In this document: positions 31,404 through 39,946 of the stretch, piece after piece
How the letters are laid out: every line of letters starts with the position of its first letter
Numbering within the stretch: position 1 is the stretch's first letter
NCBI GenBank assembly: GCA_015521705.1
Contig: WANR01000028.1
Span: 1 to 39,946 of the forward strand
Source: Desulfurococcales archaeon
Lineage (GTDB): Archaea > Thermoproteota > Thermoprotei_A > Sulfolobales > Acidilobaceae
Length of the DNA: 39,946 nt
Reading direction: 5' to 3'
Program-made: the position numbers and the translations under genes
The notes under the pieces: model-generated
Databases searched by the model: none
The model's input: only the letters and a program-made list of their open reading frames with translations
What the model was told of the DNA's origin: nothing

Positions 31404-33464
31404 ATGCTGGTGCCCAGAAGGATTGCCGAAGTAGTGATAATAGCTTCGAGCCAGGATTTCGATAGGCTCGTTGCCAGCCTTGCTAGAGAGAGCATTCTCC
31501 ACCCCGAATCCCCTCCACCCGAGTTCAAGGGGAGAGTTGAAAGGGAATACCTGAACGCTTATTCCCTGGCCGCGGAATATAGTGGGAAGCTCGAGTCTTT
31601 CTTCAAGATCCTAGGACTCGAGGCTGTAGAGTCCAAAAGCGTCACTATAAAGGCGAAAAACTGGGTCGAAGCTTTAGAGAAGCTAGTAAGCGAGTTCAAG
31701 TACGATTTCGAGCAGTTTGAAAAAGGCGTTTCTAGCCTGGTTAGGGTTGAGGAGAGGATAAACGAGCTTGTAGCGCTTAAAGCCCTAATAGAACCCGTGA
31801 GCGACATAGATGCCGACCTGAGAGAGGCGCAAGAGGCTGCTAAAATCGGCTATATAATAGGCTATATGGACGTCGAGGAAGAGGAGGCTATAAGTCTTGC
31901 AAGATACGTGGCTGAGAAGTATAGAGTGGTGGCTTCGGCAGAGAAAAGAGGCGACATTATAGTTTTGTCGATTACTGGGGAAAAGGGTGACGTCCACAAA
32001 TCCTATCTAGAGCTAAGACAGAGAGGATTCACTCCATTAGCTATACCAGCAGAGCTCCCTGGGAGCCCCAGTGAGGCATTCAAGGCCGTCACTGAGGGGA
32101 TAGAGAAGCTACAGAAAGAGGCTGATAGTTTACGTAGAAAACTCCTCTCTGCAGCTCCTGGCATGTTTTCGTTCTACTCAGCAGTTTCTTCGCTGAGAGA
32201 CGTTTTCAAGCTCTTATCCAATACTGCAAGAACGAAGACCGTGTCTATTATAAGGGGTTACATAGACCAGGCAGACCTAGGCAAATTAAGGAAGGCTCTA
32301 GAGGAGTCTACTAAAGGTTCCTATATACTTCAAGTAGTCTCCATAAGGAGAGGAGAGGTTAAGGTACCCACCAAAATAAGGCTGCCCAAGTTTCTGAAGC
32401 CCTTCCATAGGGTTGTCCAAGTCTACGGCGAGCCTGACCCGGACGAAGTGGTGCCCACGCTATTCGTTGCAGCAATGCTGCCAATCATGTTCGCCCTAAT
32501 GTTCCCTGACGCAGGGCACGGATTCCTAGTTGTCCTCTTTGCCCTCTTGTATATGATTAAGAGGAGCCGCGACTGGGGCATCCTAGCTGCAATATTGGGG
32601 TCTTCAAGCATTGTGTCAGGCATCTTGGCGGGAGAACTTTTTGGTCCGCTGGTTTCGGAGAAGATCGGGCTTTACTCGTTCTGGAAATCGCTAGGCTTCG
32701 AGCACCCGCCGCTAGCCCCTCCAACATTTGCCGCAGAAGCTTATCCCGAGGGCGATCCTAGAAGGGCGTCCCTGGCTCTGGCGCTCTTCTACCAGGCCAT
32801 GACTATAGCTCTATGGATTGGAGGCTTCGTACTTGCCATGGGAAGCTTCCTGGGAGTCGTTGACGCCTATCTAAAGAGGGACTTACACGGCCTTGTCCTC
32901 GCCAAGATGCCTCGCTTCGTCTTCTTCTTCTCGGTGAGCTCCCCGTTCTTCTTATACTTTGATGTAGTGAAATCGGGCACTATCCTGTCTAAAGCAATTT
33001 TCGAAATGGGAGGCGGAGACCTGCATGCAACATTCGTTATCTACGGATCAATAATAGGGCTTGCATGGCTCTTGGCAGGCTCAGTCATAGAATCCAGGCT
33101 ACACGGCGAGAACCCGTTGCGCGGGTTCGGCCACGGCCTACTAGAGGTCTACGAGAACCTACTGATGGCAGTAGGCAACATACCCAGCTTTCTAAGGATA
33201 CTGGCACTAGCGCTAGCACATACAAGTCTAATGCTAGGCTTTGCGGAGATCTACAGGATACTAGCCGACGGGCCTCTACTAACCCTGGCAGCCGTTATAG
33301 TATATATACTGGGCAATCTGCTGGCTGCAGGGTTAGAAGGTATACTAGCGTTTGCCCACAGTATCAGGCTACACTTCTACGAGTGGTTCAGCAAATTCTA
33401 TAGCGGATCTGGCGTAGAATTCAAACCAGTAAGCCTCAAGGGACTAAGCGTCAGCTTCACATAG
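31404..33464 (+). CDS. atpI: A-type ATP synthase subunit I (a subunit)
   Basis: Subunit I is the membrane subunit that passes ions between its half-channels and the rotating ring. The N-terminal half (about 1-340) is soluble and charged, and the C-terminal half has about seven or eight helices. The helix AVGNIPSFLRILALALAHTS carries the essential Arg, and MFPDAGHG is another hallmark. The ATG is preferred because AGGGTG lies six bases upstream; GTG 31395 is possible. It is divergent from the other ATPase genes. No c (K) or C subunit gene follows. Confidence 0.96.
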   Translation: MLVPRRIAEVVIIASSQDFDRLVASLARESILHPESPPPEFKGRVEREYLNAYSLAAEYSGKLESFFKILGLEAVESKSVTIKAKNWVEALEKLVSEFKYDFEQFEKGVSSLVRVEERINELVALKALIEPVSDIDADLREAQEAAKIGYIIGYMDVEEEEAISLARYVAEKYRVVASAEKRGDIIVLSITGEKGDVHKSYLELRQRGFTPLAIPAELPGSPSEAFKAVTEGIEKLQKEADSLRRKLLSAAPGMFSFYSAVSSLRDVFKLLSNTARTKTVSIIRGYIDQADLGKLRKALEESTKGSYILQVVSIRRGEVKVPTKIRLPKFLKPFHRVVQVYGEPDPDEVVPTLFVAAMLPIMFALMFPDAGHGFLVVLFALLYMIKRSRDWGILAAILGSSSIVSGILAGELFGPLVSEKIGLYSFWKSLGFEHPPLAPPTFAAEAYPEGDPRRASLALALFYQAMTIALWIGGFVLAMGSFLGVVDAYLKRDLHGLVLAKMPRFVFFFSVSSPFFLYFDVVKSGTILSKAIFEMGGGDLHATFVIYGSIIGLAWLLAGSVIESRLHGENPLRGFGHGLLEVYENLLMAVGNIPSFLRILALALAHTSLMLGFAEIYRILADGPLLTLAAVIVYILGNLLAAGLEGILAFAHSIRLHFYEWFSKFYSGSGVEFKPVSLKGLSVSFT

Positions 33465-33814
33465 AACCATAGCTAGGCAGAGACACACCTTAAAAAGCCC
33501 ATAGCACAACAACGCTAGGTAAAAAGCCTGTAGAGTGATCCCAATATTACGGGGCGATGAAGAAGGCTGGTATTACAGAACCAGGATGCAATGACGAGGG
33601 ACACCAGTCTAAGAGCCCTCCCTTGCCTATGCAATAACCCTATCTTCCCAGGCCCCAACCAGTATAATAGAATTATACAAAGAAACTCTCCCTAGACAGG
33701 TTCTAGTACAAGCTCATGAACCAGCGCCGACTATCGAGGGACTGACTACATAGCATAAAACAGATTACTGGGAAACTCTTTCTAAATAACTTATTGGTGC
33801 TCGGTGCTTAATTC
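33465..33814. other. 350-base region without a gene
   Basis: No convincing gene is seen between atpI and the PadR-like gene. It contains a perfect palindrome at 33662-33678 and a TATA-like A/T-rich stretch (CTAAATAACTTATT, near 33782) that probably serves the PadR-like gene. Confidence 0.5.
33662..33678. promoter_or_regulatory. Perfect palindrome upstream of the PadR-like gene
   Basis: GTATAAT-AGA-ATTATAC has perfect 7-base arms and a 3-base spacer, the same 7-3-7 form as the site at 17685. It lies about 137 bases before the PadR-like start, further than a usual operator. It may be a protein site or an A/T-rich coincidence. Confidence 0.35.
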
Positions 33815-34300
33815 ATGGCGAGCAAACTTGCGGAACCACAGAAAACCAAAACGGCAGATGATATAGTGAGGGAGAGCTTGAGAAATCTTACTATAAGAAT
33901 ACTCGCGGAGAAACCCATGCACGGCTACGAAATAATGAAGAAAATAGAGGAGATAACTAATGGTAGGTGGAGGCCCGCCGCTGGCACCCTCTATCCCCTC
34001 ATAGAACAGCTCAAGAGAGAGGGATTGATAGATGTAGAGAAAATAGAGGACAGCAAGGTTCGCGGAGGCAGAAGGATTATTTATAAGTTAACAAATAAGG
34101 GATGGAGAGTGCTGGCAGAACTCATAAGGACCAGAGCTGAAGGGAAACTAGTAATACTTAAATACTATATCTTCGAAGGAGCCCTACTACTTAAAGAAAG
34201 GGGATTGAAAAAAGAATACGAGGAAATTATGGACATTATAAAGCGCGAACTAGGAAATCTAGCGTCAAAAATAGATTTGAAATGCTATGAGAAGGATTAA
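33815..34300 (+). CDS. PadR-family transcriptional regulator
   Basis: The N-terminal winged helix has the PadR pattern: LRNLTIRILAEKPMHGYEIM, then WRPAAGTLYPLIEQLKREGL and the wing RGGRRIIYKLTNKGW. A helical C-terminal part of about 60 residues should mediate dimer formation. PadR proteins usually repress nearby genes when a ligand is absent. The ATG is nearly leaderless behind an A/T-rich box. The gene is convergent with the helicase gene, with 44 bases between their ends, so the two are neighbours but do not share a promoter. Confidence 0.9.
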   Translation: MASKLAEPQKTKTADDIVRESLRNLTIRILAEKPMHGYEIMKKIEEITNGRWRPAAGTLYPLIEQLKREGLIDVEKIEDSKVRGGRRIIYKLTNKGWRVLAELIRTRAEGKLVILKYYIFEGALLLKERGLKKEYEEIMDIIKRELGNLASKIDLKCYEKD

Positions 34301-34344
34301 TTAAATAGTCTCCCCGCCGCAGTACTAGTGCTCCATCCTTTGGT

Positions 34345-37300
34345 TTACGAGACTAGGACTATGTATACGTTAGGATAGGAGCTAGCCTTCTCTACAAGGC
34401 TTCTGGCGGCCCTACTATTCCGTGATAACACCATTATAACGTATCCGTAATCCATTAACCTATAACTACCGTTTCTCAGTGCGTTCCTCACTTTCCTATA
34501 ATTCTCTTTGCTAATGTTTACTCTACCCAGCTTAGACACTATAGGCTCCTCTAACTCTACTCTTAGCCTTTCTTCTCTTATCGAAATAGTCACATAATGA
34601 TGCCCCAACAGAGTAATGGCTCTACTAGCAGCTTCTAGGATGTCTTTGAGGCATTCGTCTTTCTTACATTCCCTAACCCCGCTTGGTAGCTTCTGGTAAT
34701 TCTTCTTGGAGAATAAGTATTCTTTAAAGTAGAGTTCGAGCATGGACTTTATTATACTGTCGGGTGTAGAAGCGCCAGATCTAATGCTTGTAGCTAGGGC
34801 CCTTTCAAGCATAGATTCTAGGTAGTCTAGTTTCGCTTCTTCCTGCGTGAATTCTCTAATAATTTTGAAAAGCGTTTCCTGATCGAAATAGTTGAGCCGG
34901 CTAAGGTTCTTACTATTGCCTAGGTAAACTAATGCTAATGGAGACTCCGAGTGTTCAATAAGTTCCCCCTCGCACTTACCCGTAGAAACTAGTTCTTCGC
35001 CCCCTACAACATACTTTAAGGATCTTAGAGGCTCAAGGGATTCATCGCTACACGAGAAGACTCTAATCTCGCCTATCAGCCTGGCTTCTTCATCGCTAAT
35101 GCCTATGTGGGATAAAACGCGTCTAGCCCTTAATTTTAGAGCCCACTTAGAGGATTCAGGTATGGAGGGTGCCTCATAGAGGGCCATACGAGACTTCAGA
35201 ACTCTATAATCCAGAAGCCCCAGACGCCTTAGCACGTCCAGCGCTTTCAAGGCCCTAGTACGGCCGTAGAGAGCTTCCAAGGGGAGCGGTACCATATTAC
35301 CCTTGTATCCCTGCTTTTTCAAAGACCTATAGAGTTCAACTATAGTGTTGTAAACCTTCAGGACAGTGCTGGGTTTTATCCTGCTCAGCCTTGAAAGACG
35401 CCTCCTCTCATCTATGTCTCCTGGATTATAGAGGACAACAATCCGTGAGGTTTTACCGTCCCTGCCAGCCCTTCCAGCTTCCTGGTAGAAGTCCTCGGGC
35501 GAGTCGCTCGGCATATAGTGAACTACCCACCTGACGTTAGGGATGTCCACGCCCATGCCGAAAGCCTTGGTAGCTACTATTACCAAGTGGTCGATCTCTC
35601 CTCGAGAAGCGCTATAGGCTTTATTCTCGACAGCCTTTCTCATGCTTGGAGGCATTTGGCCGTGATAATAGACGGTCCGTAGCTTGAGAGTCGACTCTAT
35701 AGCTTTAGCTATCATTTCGGCGTTAGCCCAGGCCATTCTAGAGCTTTTAACATAGCCCGTGAAGACTATGCCTACCCAAGGCTCTCCTAGCCCGTTAGCC
35801 CACCTAGCCAGGCTGGCCACTGTTTTCAGCAAGTCATCTATCCTGTCCGGGCCACGCTTTGCAGGTACTACTTCGAATTTCAGTTCATCCCTAATTATTG
35901 GGCCTTCGAGGAAGACGCTCATATAGTCGTCTGCTGTGTGGCCAGGAGGCTCCATAACATTTATCTTAGCATAGCTCTTTTCACCTAGTAGGTTAAACAG
36001 ATCCTCCACCACGTCTATTGTCCCAGTAGCCGTGAACATAGCTATCGGCGGCCATTCCTCTGAAAGCCTTTTATCTCTAATCCTTTTAGCTGCATAGAGA
36101 TAGCTTGGCCTAAACGTGTTGCCCCAACTTACTAGAGTGTGGGCTTCATCTAGCACTATCAGCGCTGGATGCTCCCTCAACAACGGTTCCATCGATTCGT
36201 CCTGGAATCGCTCAGGAGTCACATAGAGTAGATCCAGTATACCGGTAAGAGCAGAACCTATAATAAGCTTCTTCTCCTTTGAAGTCGTAGAGGAGTCTAT
36301 CTTAGAAACCACGAGACCTCTCCTCTTAGACCTCTCAACCTGGTCCCTCATTAGCGCCCTAAGAGGAGACACGACAAGTGAATAGGAGCCAAAACCAGCT
36401 GCTGTCGCCCACCTGGATAAGAGCTGAAATATAGCGCTCTTACCAGAGCCAGTTGGTAGAACTATAGTGTATACCCTAGGAAGTATTTTAGCGTAGGATT
36501 TGGATAGTTCTCTTAGGGCTACTGCCTGGTGTTTCCTCAGGGCCTTGTCTCTCCCCCAGAGCCTCTTAAACTCTCTCTCTACGTCTTTAACGATAAATTG
36601 TGGATCAATTGTACCAGGTATTACAATGGTTTTTCCATAATCTTTCACGTTTACCTCCTTATCGTTAAACTTGAGAAGGGCCACAGAAGAGGCTAAACCA
36701 CCATACTTGGCTACGAGCTCCTTTATAGATCCATGGGAAACCTCTAGCAGTTTTTCCAGTGGCAAGCTCTCTACAATAGTAGGTGGTAGAAGCCTCTTAA
36801 CAATGCCTTCGGGACTGACTATAACCACAGATGTTGCAGCATGGACTATCTCGGGCCTTTCCAGCACAGCATCAATGCTGGCAACAGCAAGTCCCCCCTC
36901 CTCGATCCACTCGTCTAAGGCACAGTCTTCTAGACTCCTTGCATGCAAAGTTCTCGAAGAGGCCACGGAAAGCGAGGGATAAGGGACTACTAGGAGGGGT
37001 CTCCTGCCACTCTTTGCATCAATCATAGGCAAGGCCGCAGATAGGAGATCCCAAAAAGATTTAGAAGAGCCAGCAGCCCTATTTACGTGTATCTTAGGGA
37101 GAGCACCCGGTTCTGGATCGGTACTGGAACCCCTAAGCTGCTTGCCCGTAGAAGTGGTATCTGCCATTATCCCTCTGGAATGCGGAGTTTTCCTGTAGCT
37201 GAAAACTCCGCGGGGCTCTTCAACAGCAAGTTTCCCAAGCATTCCCACATCCTTGTAAATGTTTACGCCATCTCTTATCATGTGTATTTCAAACCTTGAA

Positions 37301-38550
37301 AAGCCAGAACCAATTGAAAGGCAGTCTATGTTGATAGAAGCGCATTCTACACGCACATCTTTCCTCTTGAACTCTATGAATCCTGCGTCCCAGGGCTCTA
37401 CCTGGCCACACTTGCTGCTAACTCCAGGCTCTAGGGATCCTATTATTGCCCTACAAATCTGGTCTCCCAGCTGACCCCTGCCTTTATTATAGTAGTATGC
37501 CCTCGAAGGGTCCCCCGACCTTATTTTTAGAGAGTGCACAGAGATCCATGCAAGAGTAGTTGGAGGAGACTTAGGGTTAAGCTTGTAGGGCTTCACCAGA
37601 GGCTTGCCCATCCTTGGCTTATCCGTTATTACTAGGCAGGGCCCGTTTTCCTCTAGAAACTCCTGGTGCAATGCTAGCGGGGGGATCACTCTAAGCCCGG
37701 CAATCTCTCTCGGAGCTTTATCGATGCCAAGCTTTGAAAGGATCCATGAGGCTGCACGCGACACCCTCTCAACGACTAATACAGGCGAGTCTAGAGCTAC
37801 TTCAAGGTGGTACGCCAGAGAGCCTATATCAGGGCTTACATCGGGGAAGAAGATCCTAGCAACCAGTAAAGCGTCTATGTCTTGCCTGGATCCGCACCTC
37901 CAGCCAACCACGATTTTAGGCCTATATGACTCGCGCAGCCTCATGAGCCACTCGTCATCAGATACTGTAAGTGCTCGGGCAGAGCCGTGGGAAGGTATTA
38001 AACTAGTGTCAAACAATGTGTTACCTATCTTCACTGCCCTCCTCTTAGACCCGCAGTAAGCGTAGATTATACTGTTCCTTTCCAGTTTTTCGCCTAGGAT
38101 GTCTTCAAGGACTTGAGAACGCCTCTGGTCACCAGATAGAATAGCAAAAGTCAGAGCCTCCCTGAGCAGCCCATAGCTTACATTACAACCGTTAAGGGCC
38201 AGACTTACTAGAGCTTCGTATAGGCCCTTGTCTGCTAGTAGCTTATTTACTTTAGAATAGCATAAGCTTTTATTTACCACAGTCCTTGCCACAAGCGTGC
38301 TCCAGTAGAGGCTTCTACTATTCTCTAAAACAGATGCAAGAAAGCTCTCTGACGGTCTTAGCAGACTAAACAGGCGAGGCGCTATATTCCTGTAGGGCTG
38401 CAACTCTAGTATCCTAAAGAACCCGGGACTCTTAGCGAAGAACAGGATAATTAATGGTAGTAGCGCGAACAATGACAATACTGCTACCATTACCGTTAAT
38501 AACCAAAGAATCGTCGTCACAGCCCTGCCACCAAGTAATCCACGCCCCAT
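34345..38550 (-). CDS. Membrane-anchored RecQ-like DEAD/DEAH helicase, 1401 residues
   Basis: This is an unusually large SF2 helicase. Residues 12-38 are a strong membrane helix, so the protein should be tethered with its bulk in the cytoplasm. Residues 40-640 are a large region that I do not recognise. The helicase core is RecQ-like: LPTGSGKS (698-705, motif I), DEAHTLVSWG (801-810, motif II), TAT (840-842, motif III), YYHGQMPPSMRKA and QEAGRAGRDG (1023-1032, motif VI). About 360 further residues include winged-helix-like segments but not the canonical RecQ zinc Cys set. Start: ATG 38550 behind a TATA-like box near 38564-38572, or GTG 38520 with GGTGG upstream. Function unknown. Confidence 0.85.
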   Translation of the reverse strand: MGRGLLGGRAVTTILWLLTVMVAVLSLFALLPLIILFFAKSPGFFRILELQPYRNIAPRLFSLLRPSESFLASVLENSRSLYWSTLVARTVVNKSLCYSKVNKLLADKGLYEALVSLALNGCNVSYGLLREALTFAILSGDQRRSQVLEDILGEKLERNSIIYAYCGSKRRAVKIGNTLFDTSLIPSHGSARALTVSDDEWLMRLRESYRPKIVVGWRCGSRQDIDALLVARIFFPDVSPDIGSLAYHLEVALDSPVLVVERVSRAASWILSKLGIDKAPREIAGLRVIPPLALHQEFLEENGPCLVITDKPRMGKPLVKPYKLNPKSPPTTLAWISVHSLKIRSGDPSRAYYYNKGRGQLGDQICRAIIGSLEPGVSSKCGQVEPWDAGFIEFKRKDVRVECASINIDCLSIGSGFSRFEIHMIRDGVNIYKDVGMLGKLAVEEPRGVFSYRKTPHSRGIMADTTSTGKQLRGSSTDPEPGALPKIHVNRAAGSSKSFWDLLSAALPMIDAKSGRRPLLVVPYPSLSVASSRTLHARSLEDCALDEWIEEGGLAVASIDAVLERPEIVHAATSVVIVSPEGIVKRLLPPTIVESLPLEKLLEVSHGSIKELVAKYGGLASSVALLKFNDKEVNVKDYGKTIVIPGTIDPQFIVKDVEREFKRLWGRDKALRKHQAVALRELSKSYAKILPRVYTIVLPTGSGKSAIFQLLSRWATAAGFGSYSLVVSPLRALMRDQVERSKRRGLVVSKIDSSTTSKEKKLIIGSALTGILDLLYVTPERFQDESMEPLLREHPALIVLDEAHTLVSWGNTFRPSYLYAAKRIRDKRLSEEWPPIAMFTATGTIDVVEDLFNLLGEKSYAKINVMEPPGHTADDYMSVFLEGPIIRDELKFEVVPAKRGPDRIDDLLKTVASLARWANGLGEPWVGIVFTGYVKSSRMAWANAEMIAKAIESTLKLRTVYYHGQMPPSMRKAVENKAYSASRGEIDHLVIVATKAFGMGVDIPNVRWVVHYMPSDSPEDFYQEAGRAGRDGKTSRIVVLYNPGDIDERRRLSRLSRIKPSTVLKVYNTIVELYRSLKKQGYKGNMVPLPLEALYGRTRALKALDVLRRLGLLDYRVLKSRMALYEAPSIPESSKWALKLRARRVLSHIGISDEEARLIGEIRVFSCSDESLEPLRSLKYVVGGEELVSTGKCEGELIEHSESPLALVYLGNSKNLSRLNYFDQETLFKIIREFTQEEAKLDYLESMLERALATSIRSGASTPDSIIKSMLELYFKEYLFSKKNYQKLPSGVRECKKDECLKDILEAASRAITLLGHHYVTISIREERLRVELEEPIVSKLGRVNISKENYRKVRNALRNGSYRLMDYGYVIMVLSRNSRAARSLVEKASSYPNVYIVLVS

Positions 38551-38685
38551 TTATAGTTACTCGATAAAAATAGGGGGACAGGCTCTCGAAACTCCCATGG
38601 TAGACACGGATCTATTATGACGCTGAGTCAAACGAGTCTTGCTCTAGAGCAATACTTAAAATCTAGAGTTGCCTCATAATATGGC

Positions 38686-39834
38686 TTGGTGTTGCCTATT
38701 GTGGATCCTGTCCGTGAAGGGCAGGTGGCTATAGACCCTTGGTCCTCTAAAGCTATAAAGGACTATAGAAGGCTAATGGAAACCTTTGGCATTAGGAGGA
38801 TCGAAGAGATCTACCCACTACTCGAAAAGAACGGCATGCCGAAAAGCTTACACATGGTGAGGGGTATCGTTTTCGGCCAAAGAGACCTAGACAAGGTTCT
38901 AGAAGCCAAGGCTAGAGGGGAGAACGTTGCTATATTGACAGGGTTCATGCCAAGCGGTAGGTTCCATTTCGGTCATAAACTAACAGTAGACCAACTCATA
39001 TACTTCCAGCGTAACGGTTTCAAGGTATTTGTTGTAATAGCGGACGCTGAAGCGTATAGCGTGAGGAAGATAGGCAGGGAAGAAGCTATAAGGATAGGAA
39101 TTGAAGAGTACATAGCAAACATGATAGCCCTGGGTCTAGACCCAAAAGAGACGACATTCTATTTCCAGACAAATAGAGGGACAGCCTATTATAGGCTTAT
39201 CCAGCTATTCTCGGGCAAGGTCACTATGTCCGAGATGGAAGCCATATACGGCGAGGTTAACCCAGCAAAGGTTGTCTCAGCGCTAACACAAGCCGCCGAC
39301 ATACTCCACATACAGCTGGAAGAGTACGGGGGATATAAGTGGGTAGTGGTTCCGGTAGGTATAGACCAGGATCCTCATATTAGGCTTTCGCGGGACCTTG
39401 CTGATAGGCTATCAAGGGATCTTAAACTAGTAAGGCCTGCATCTACCTATCATAAGCTACAGAGAGGGCTTGACGGAGATAAAATGAGTAGCAGCAGGCC
39501 TGATTCGACAATATTCCTTACGGATCCACCCGAAATAGCCAGGTCTAAACTAATGAAAGCTCTCACAGGGGGAAGAGCGACAGCAGAGGAGCAGCGGCGC
39601 CTGGGAGGCGTCCCAGAGGAGTGCACAAAGTTCGACATGGACTTGTACCACTTACTAACCAGCAACGAAGAGTTATCCAGGATTTACAACGACTGCCGCG
39701 GGGGGAAAATATTGTGTGGAGAGTGCAAGCTATATAGCTGGAGAAAACTCGAGAAATTCCTGGAAGAACACCAGAAGAAGCTTGAGAAGGCCAAGGATCT
39801 AGCATGGAAGATCGTGGAGGCACCAAGCTTCTAA
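38686..39834 (+). CDS. trpS: Tryptophanyl-tRNA synthetase
   Basis: The enzyme charges tRNA-Trp with tryptophan. HFGH (94-97) is the class I HIGH motif, and KMSSS (266-270) is the second signature. The length of 382 residues, the N-terminal extension and VGIDQDPHIRLSRDLA are typical of the archaeal and eukaryotic form. The C-terminal anticodon-binding helices are intact. The start is a TTG, with TTG/GTG alternatives close by; a TATA-like TACTTAAAA lies at 38653-38661. It is divergent from the helicase gene. Confidence 0.97.
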   Translation: MVLPIVDPVREGQVAIDPWSSKAIKDYRRLMETFGIRRIEEIYPLLEKNGMPKSLHMVRGIVFGQRDLDKVLEAKARGENVAILTGFMPSGRFHFGHKLTVDQLIYFQRNGFKVFVVIADAEAYSVRKIGREEAIRIGIEEYIANMIALGLDPKETTFYFQTNRGTAYYRLIQLFSGKVTMSEMEAIYGEVNPAKVVSALTQAADILHIQLEEYGGYKWVVVPVGIDQDPHIRLSRDLADRLSRDLKLVRPASTYHKLQRGLDGDKMSSSRPDSTIFLTDPPEIARSKLMKALTGGRATAEEQRRLGGVPEECTKFDMDLYHLLTSNEELSRIYNDCRGGKILCGECKLYSWRKLEKFLEEHQKKLEKAKDLAWKIVEAPSF

Positions 39835-39925
39835 AACAACACCGGGATCCAAGGCGCAAACTAGCTAGTTATAATTGAAACAGTATTTACCTCTTTATTA
39901 TTAAGATGGAGAGGAGGCTAAAGCG

Positions 39926-39946
39926 TTGAGAATCTCACGTCTAAAG
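39926..39946 (+). CDS. Start of a gene cut by the window end
   Basis: A TTG start follows GAGGAGG at a good distance, and seven codons (MRISRLK) are open to the window end. It lies about 90 bases after trpS on the same strand. Too little is present to name a product. Confidence 0.4.

Noticed and set aside
1-39946. CRISPR array, insertion sequence or prophage
   Set aside because: No regular spaced repeats, transposase, integrase or phage structural gene could be recognised.

Overview
The window looks like the chromosome of a hyperthermophilic crenarchaeon (Thermoproteota), most like Desulfurococcales or Pyrodictiaceae. The evidence is archaeal TATA-type promoters, many TTG/GTG starts with GGTG-like ribosome binding sites, an A-type ATPase operon, ribosomal protein eL14 next to Cbf5, archaeal-type TrpRS and cytidylate kinase, a KvAP-like channel, the siroheme-dependent heme route, and a cbf5 gene interrupted by a tiny bulge-helix-bulge intron. 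No rRNA, CRISPR array, transposase or phage gene was recognised. The species cannot be named from the sequence alone.

Layout. 1-1.9 kb: an ABC exporter pair (FtsX/MacB-like permease plus ATPase). 1.9-5.5 kb (minus): sufC-sufB-sufD, Fe-S cluster assembly. 5.6-8.9 kb (plus): a tightly packed operon with a thioredoxin-like protein, two small proteins of unknown role, a GcvT-type aminomethyltransferase and a divergent PTPS/QueD-like protein. 9.0-10.7 kb (plus): an M48 membrane protease and a possible CbiX-like protein. 10.8-13.6 kb (minus): a tetrapyrrole cluster with a radical SAM enzyme, a fused AhbA-AhbB siroheme decarboxylase and precorrin-2 dehydrogenase. 13.8-15.6 kb: two membrane proteins and cytidylate kinase. 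15.7-17.3 kb: rpl14e, intron-split cbf5, tRNA-Ser(GGA) and tRNA-Pro(UGG). 17.4-19.2 kb: a 51-residue ORF divergent from an AbrB-PhoU regulator, and a FUN14-like membrane protein. 19.4-21.6 kb: a methylisocitrate-lyase-family enzyme, a small winged-helix protein and a voltage-gated K+ channel. 21.6-24.4 kb (minus): creatininase family, hexulose-phosphate synthase, CoA-binding protein and a metallophosphoesterase. 24.9-33.5 kb: a small membrane protein, then A-ATPase subunits D, B, A (with an intein), E and F on minus and subunit I on plus. 33.8-38.6 kb: a PadR-like regulator and a 1401-residue RecQ-like helicase with an N-terminal membrane anchor. 38.7 kb to the end: TrpRS and the first codons of another gene.

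How the parts work together. Precorrin-2 dehydrogenase, the AhbAB fusion and the radical SAM protein form much of the siroheme-to-heme route, which needs Fe-S clusters that SufBCD could supply. A near-identical palindrome lies in the sufC-sufB gap and directly against the TATA box of the AbrB-PhoU regulator, which suggests a shared regulon. Two genes carry self-removing sequences at catalytic sites: a 40-nt intron splits the catalytic Asp codon of cbf5, and a 403-residue intein splits the P-loop of AtpA. The least familiar gene is the membrane-anchored RecQ-like helicase.
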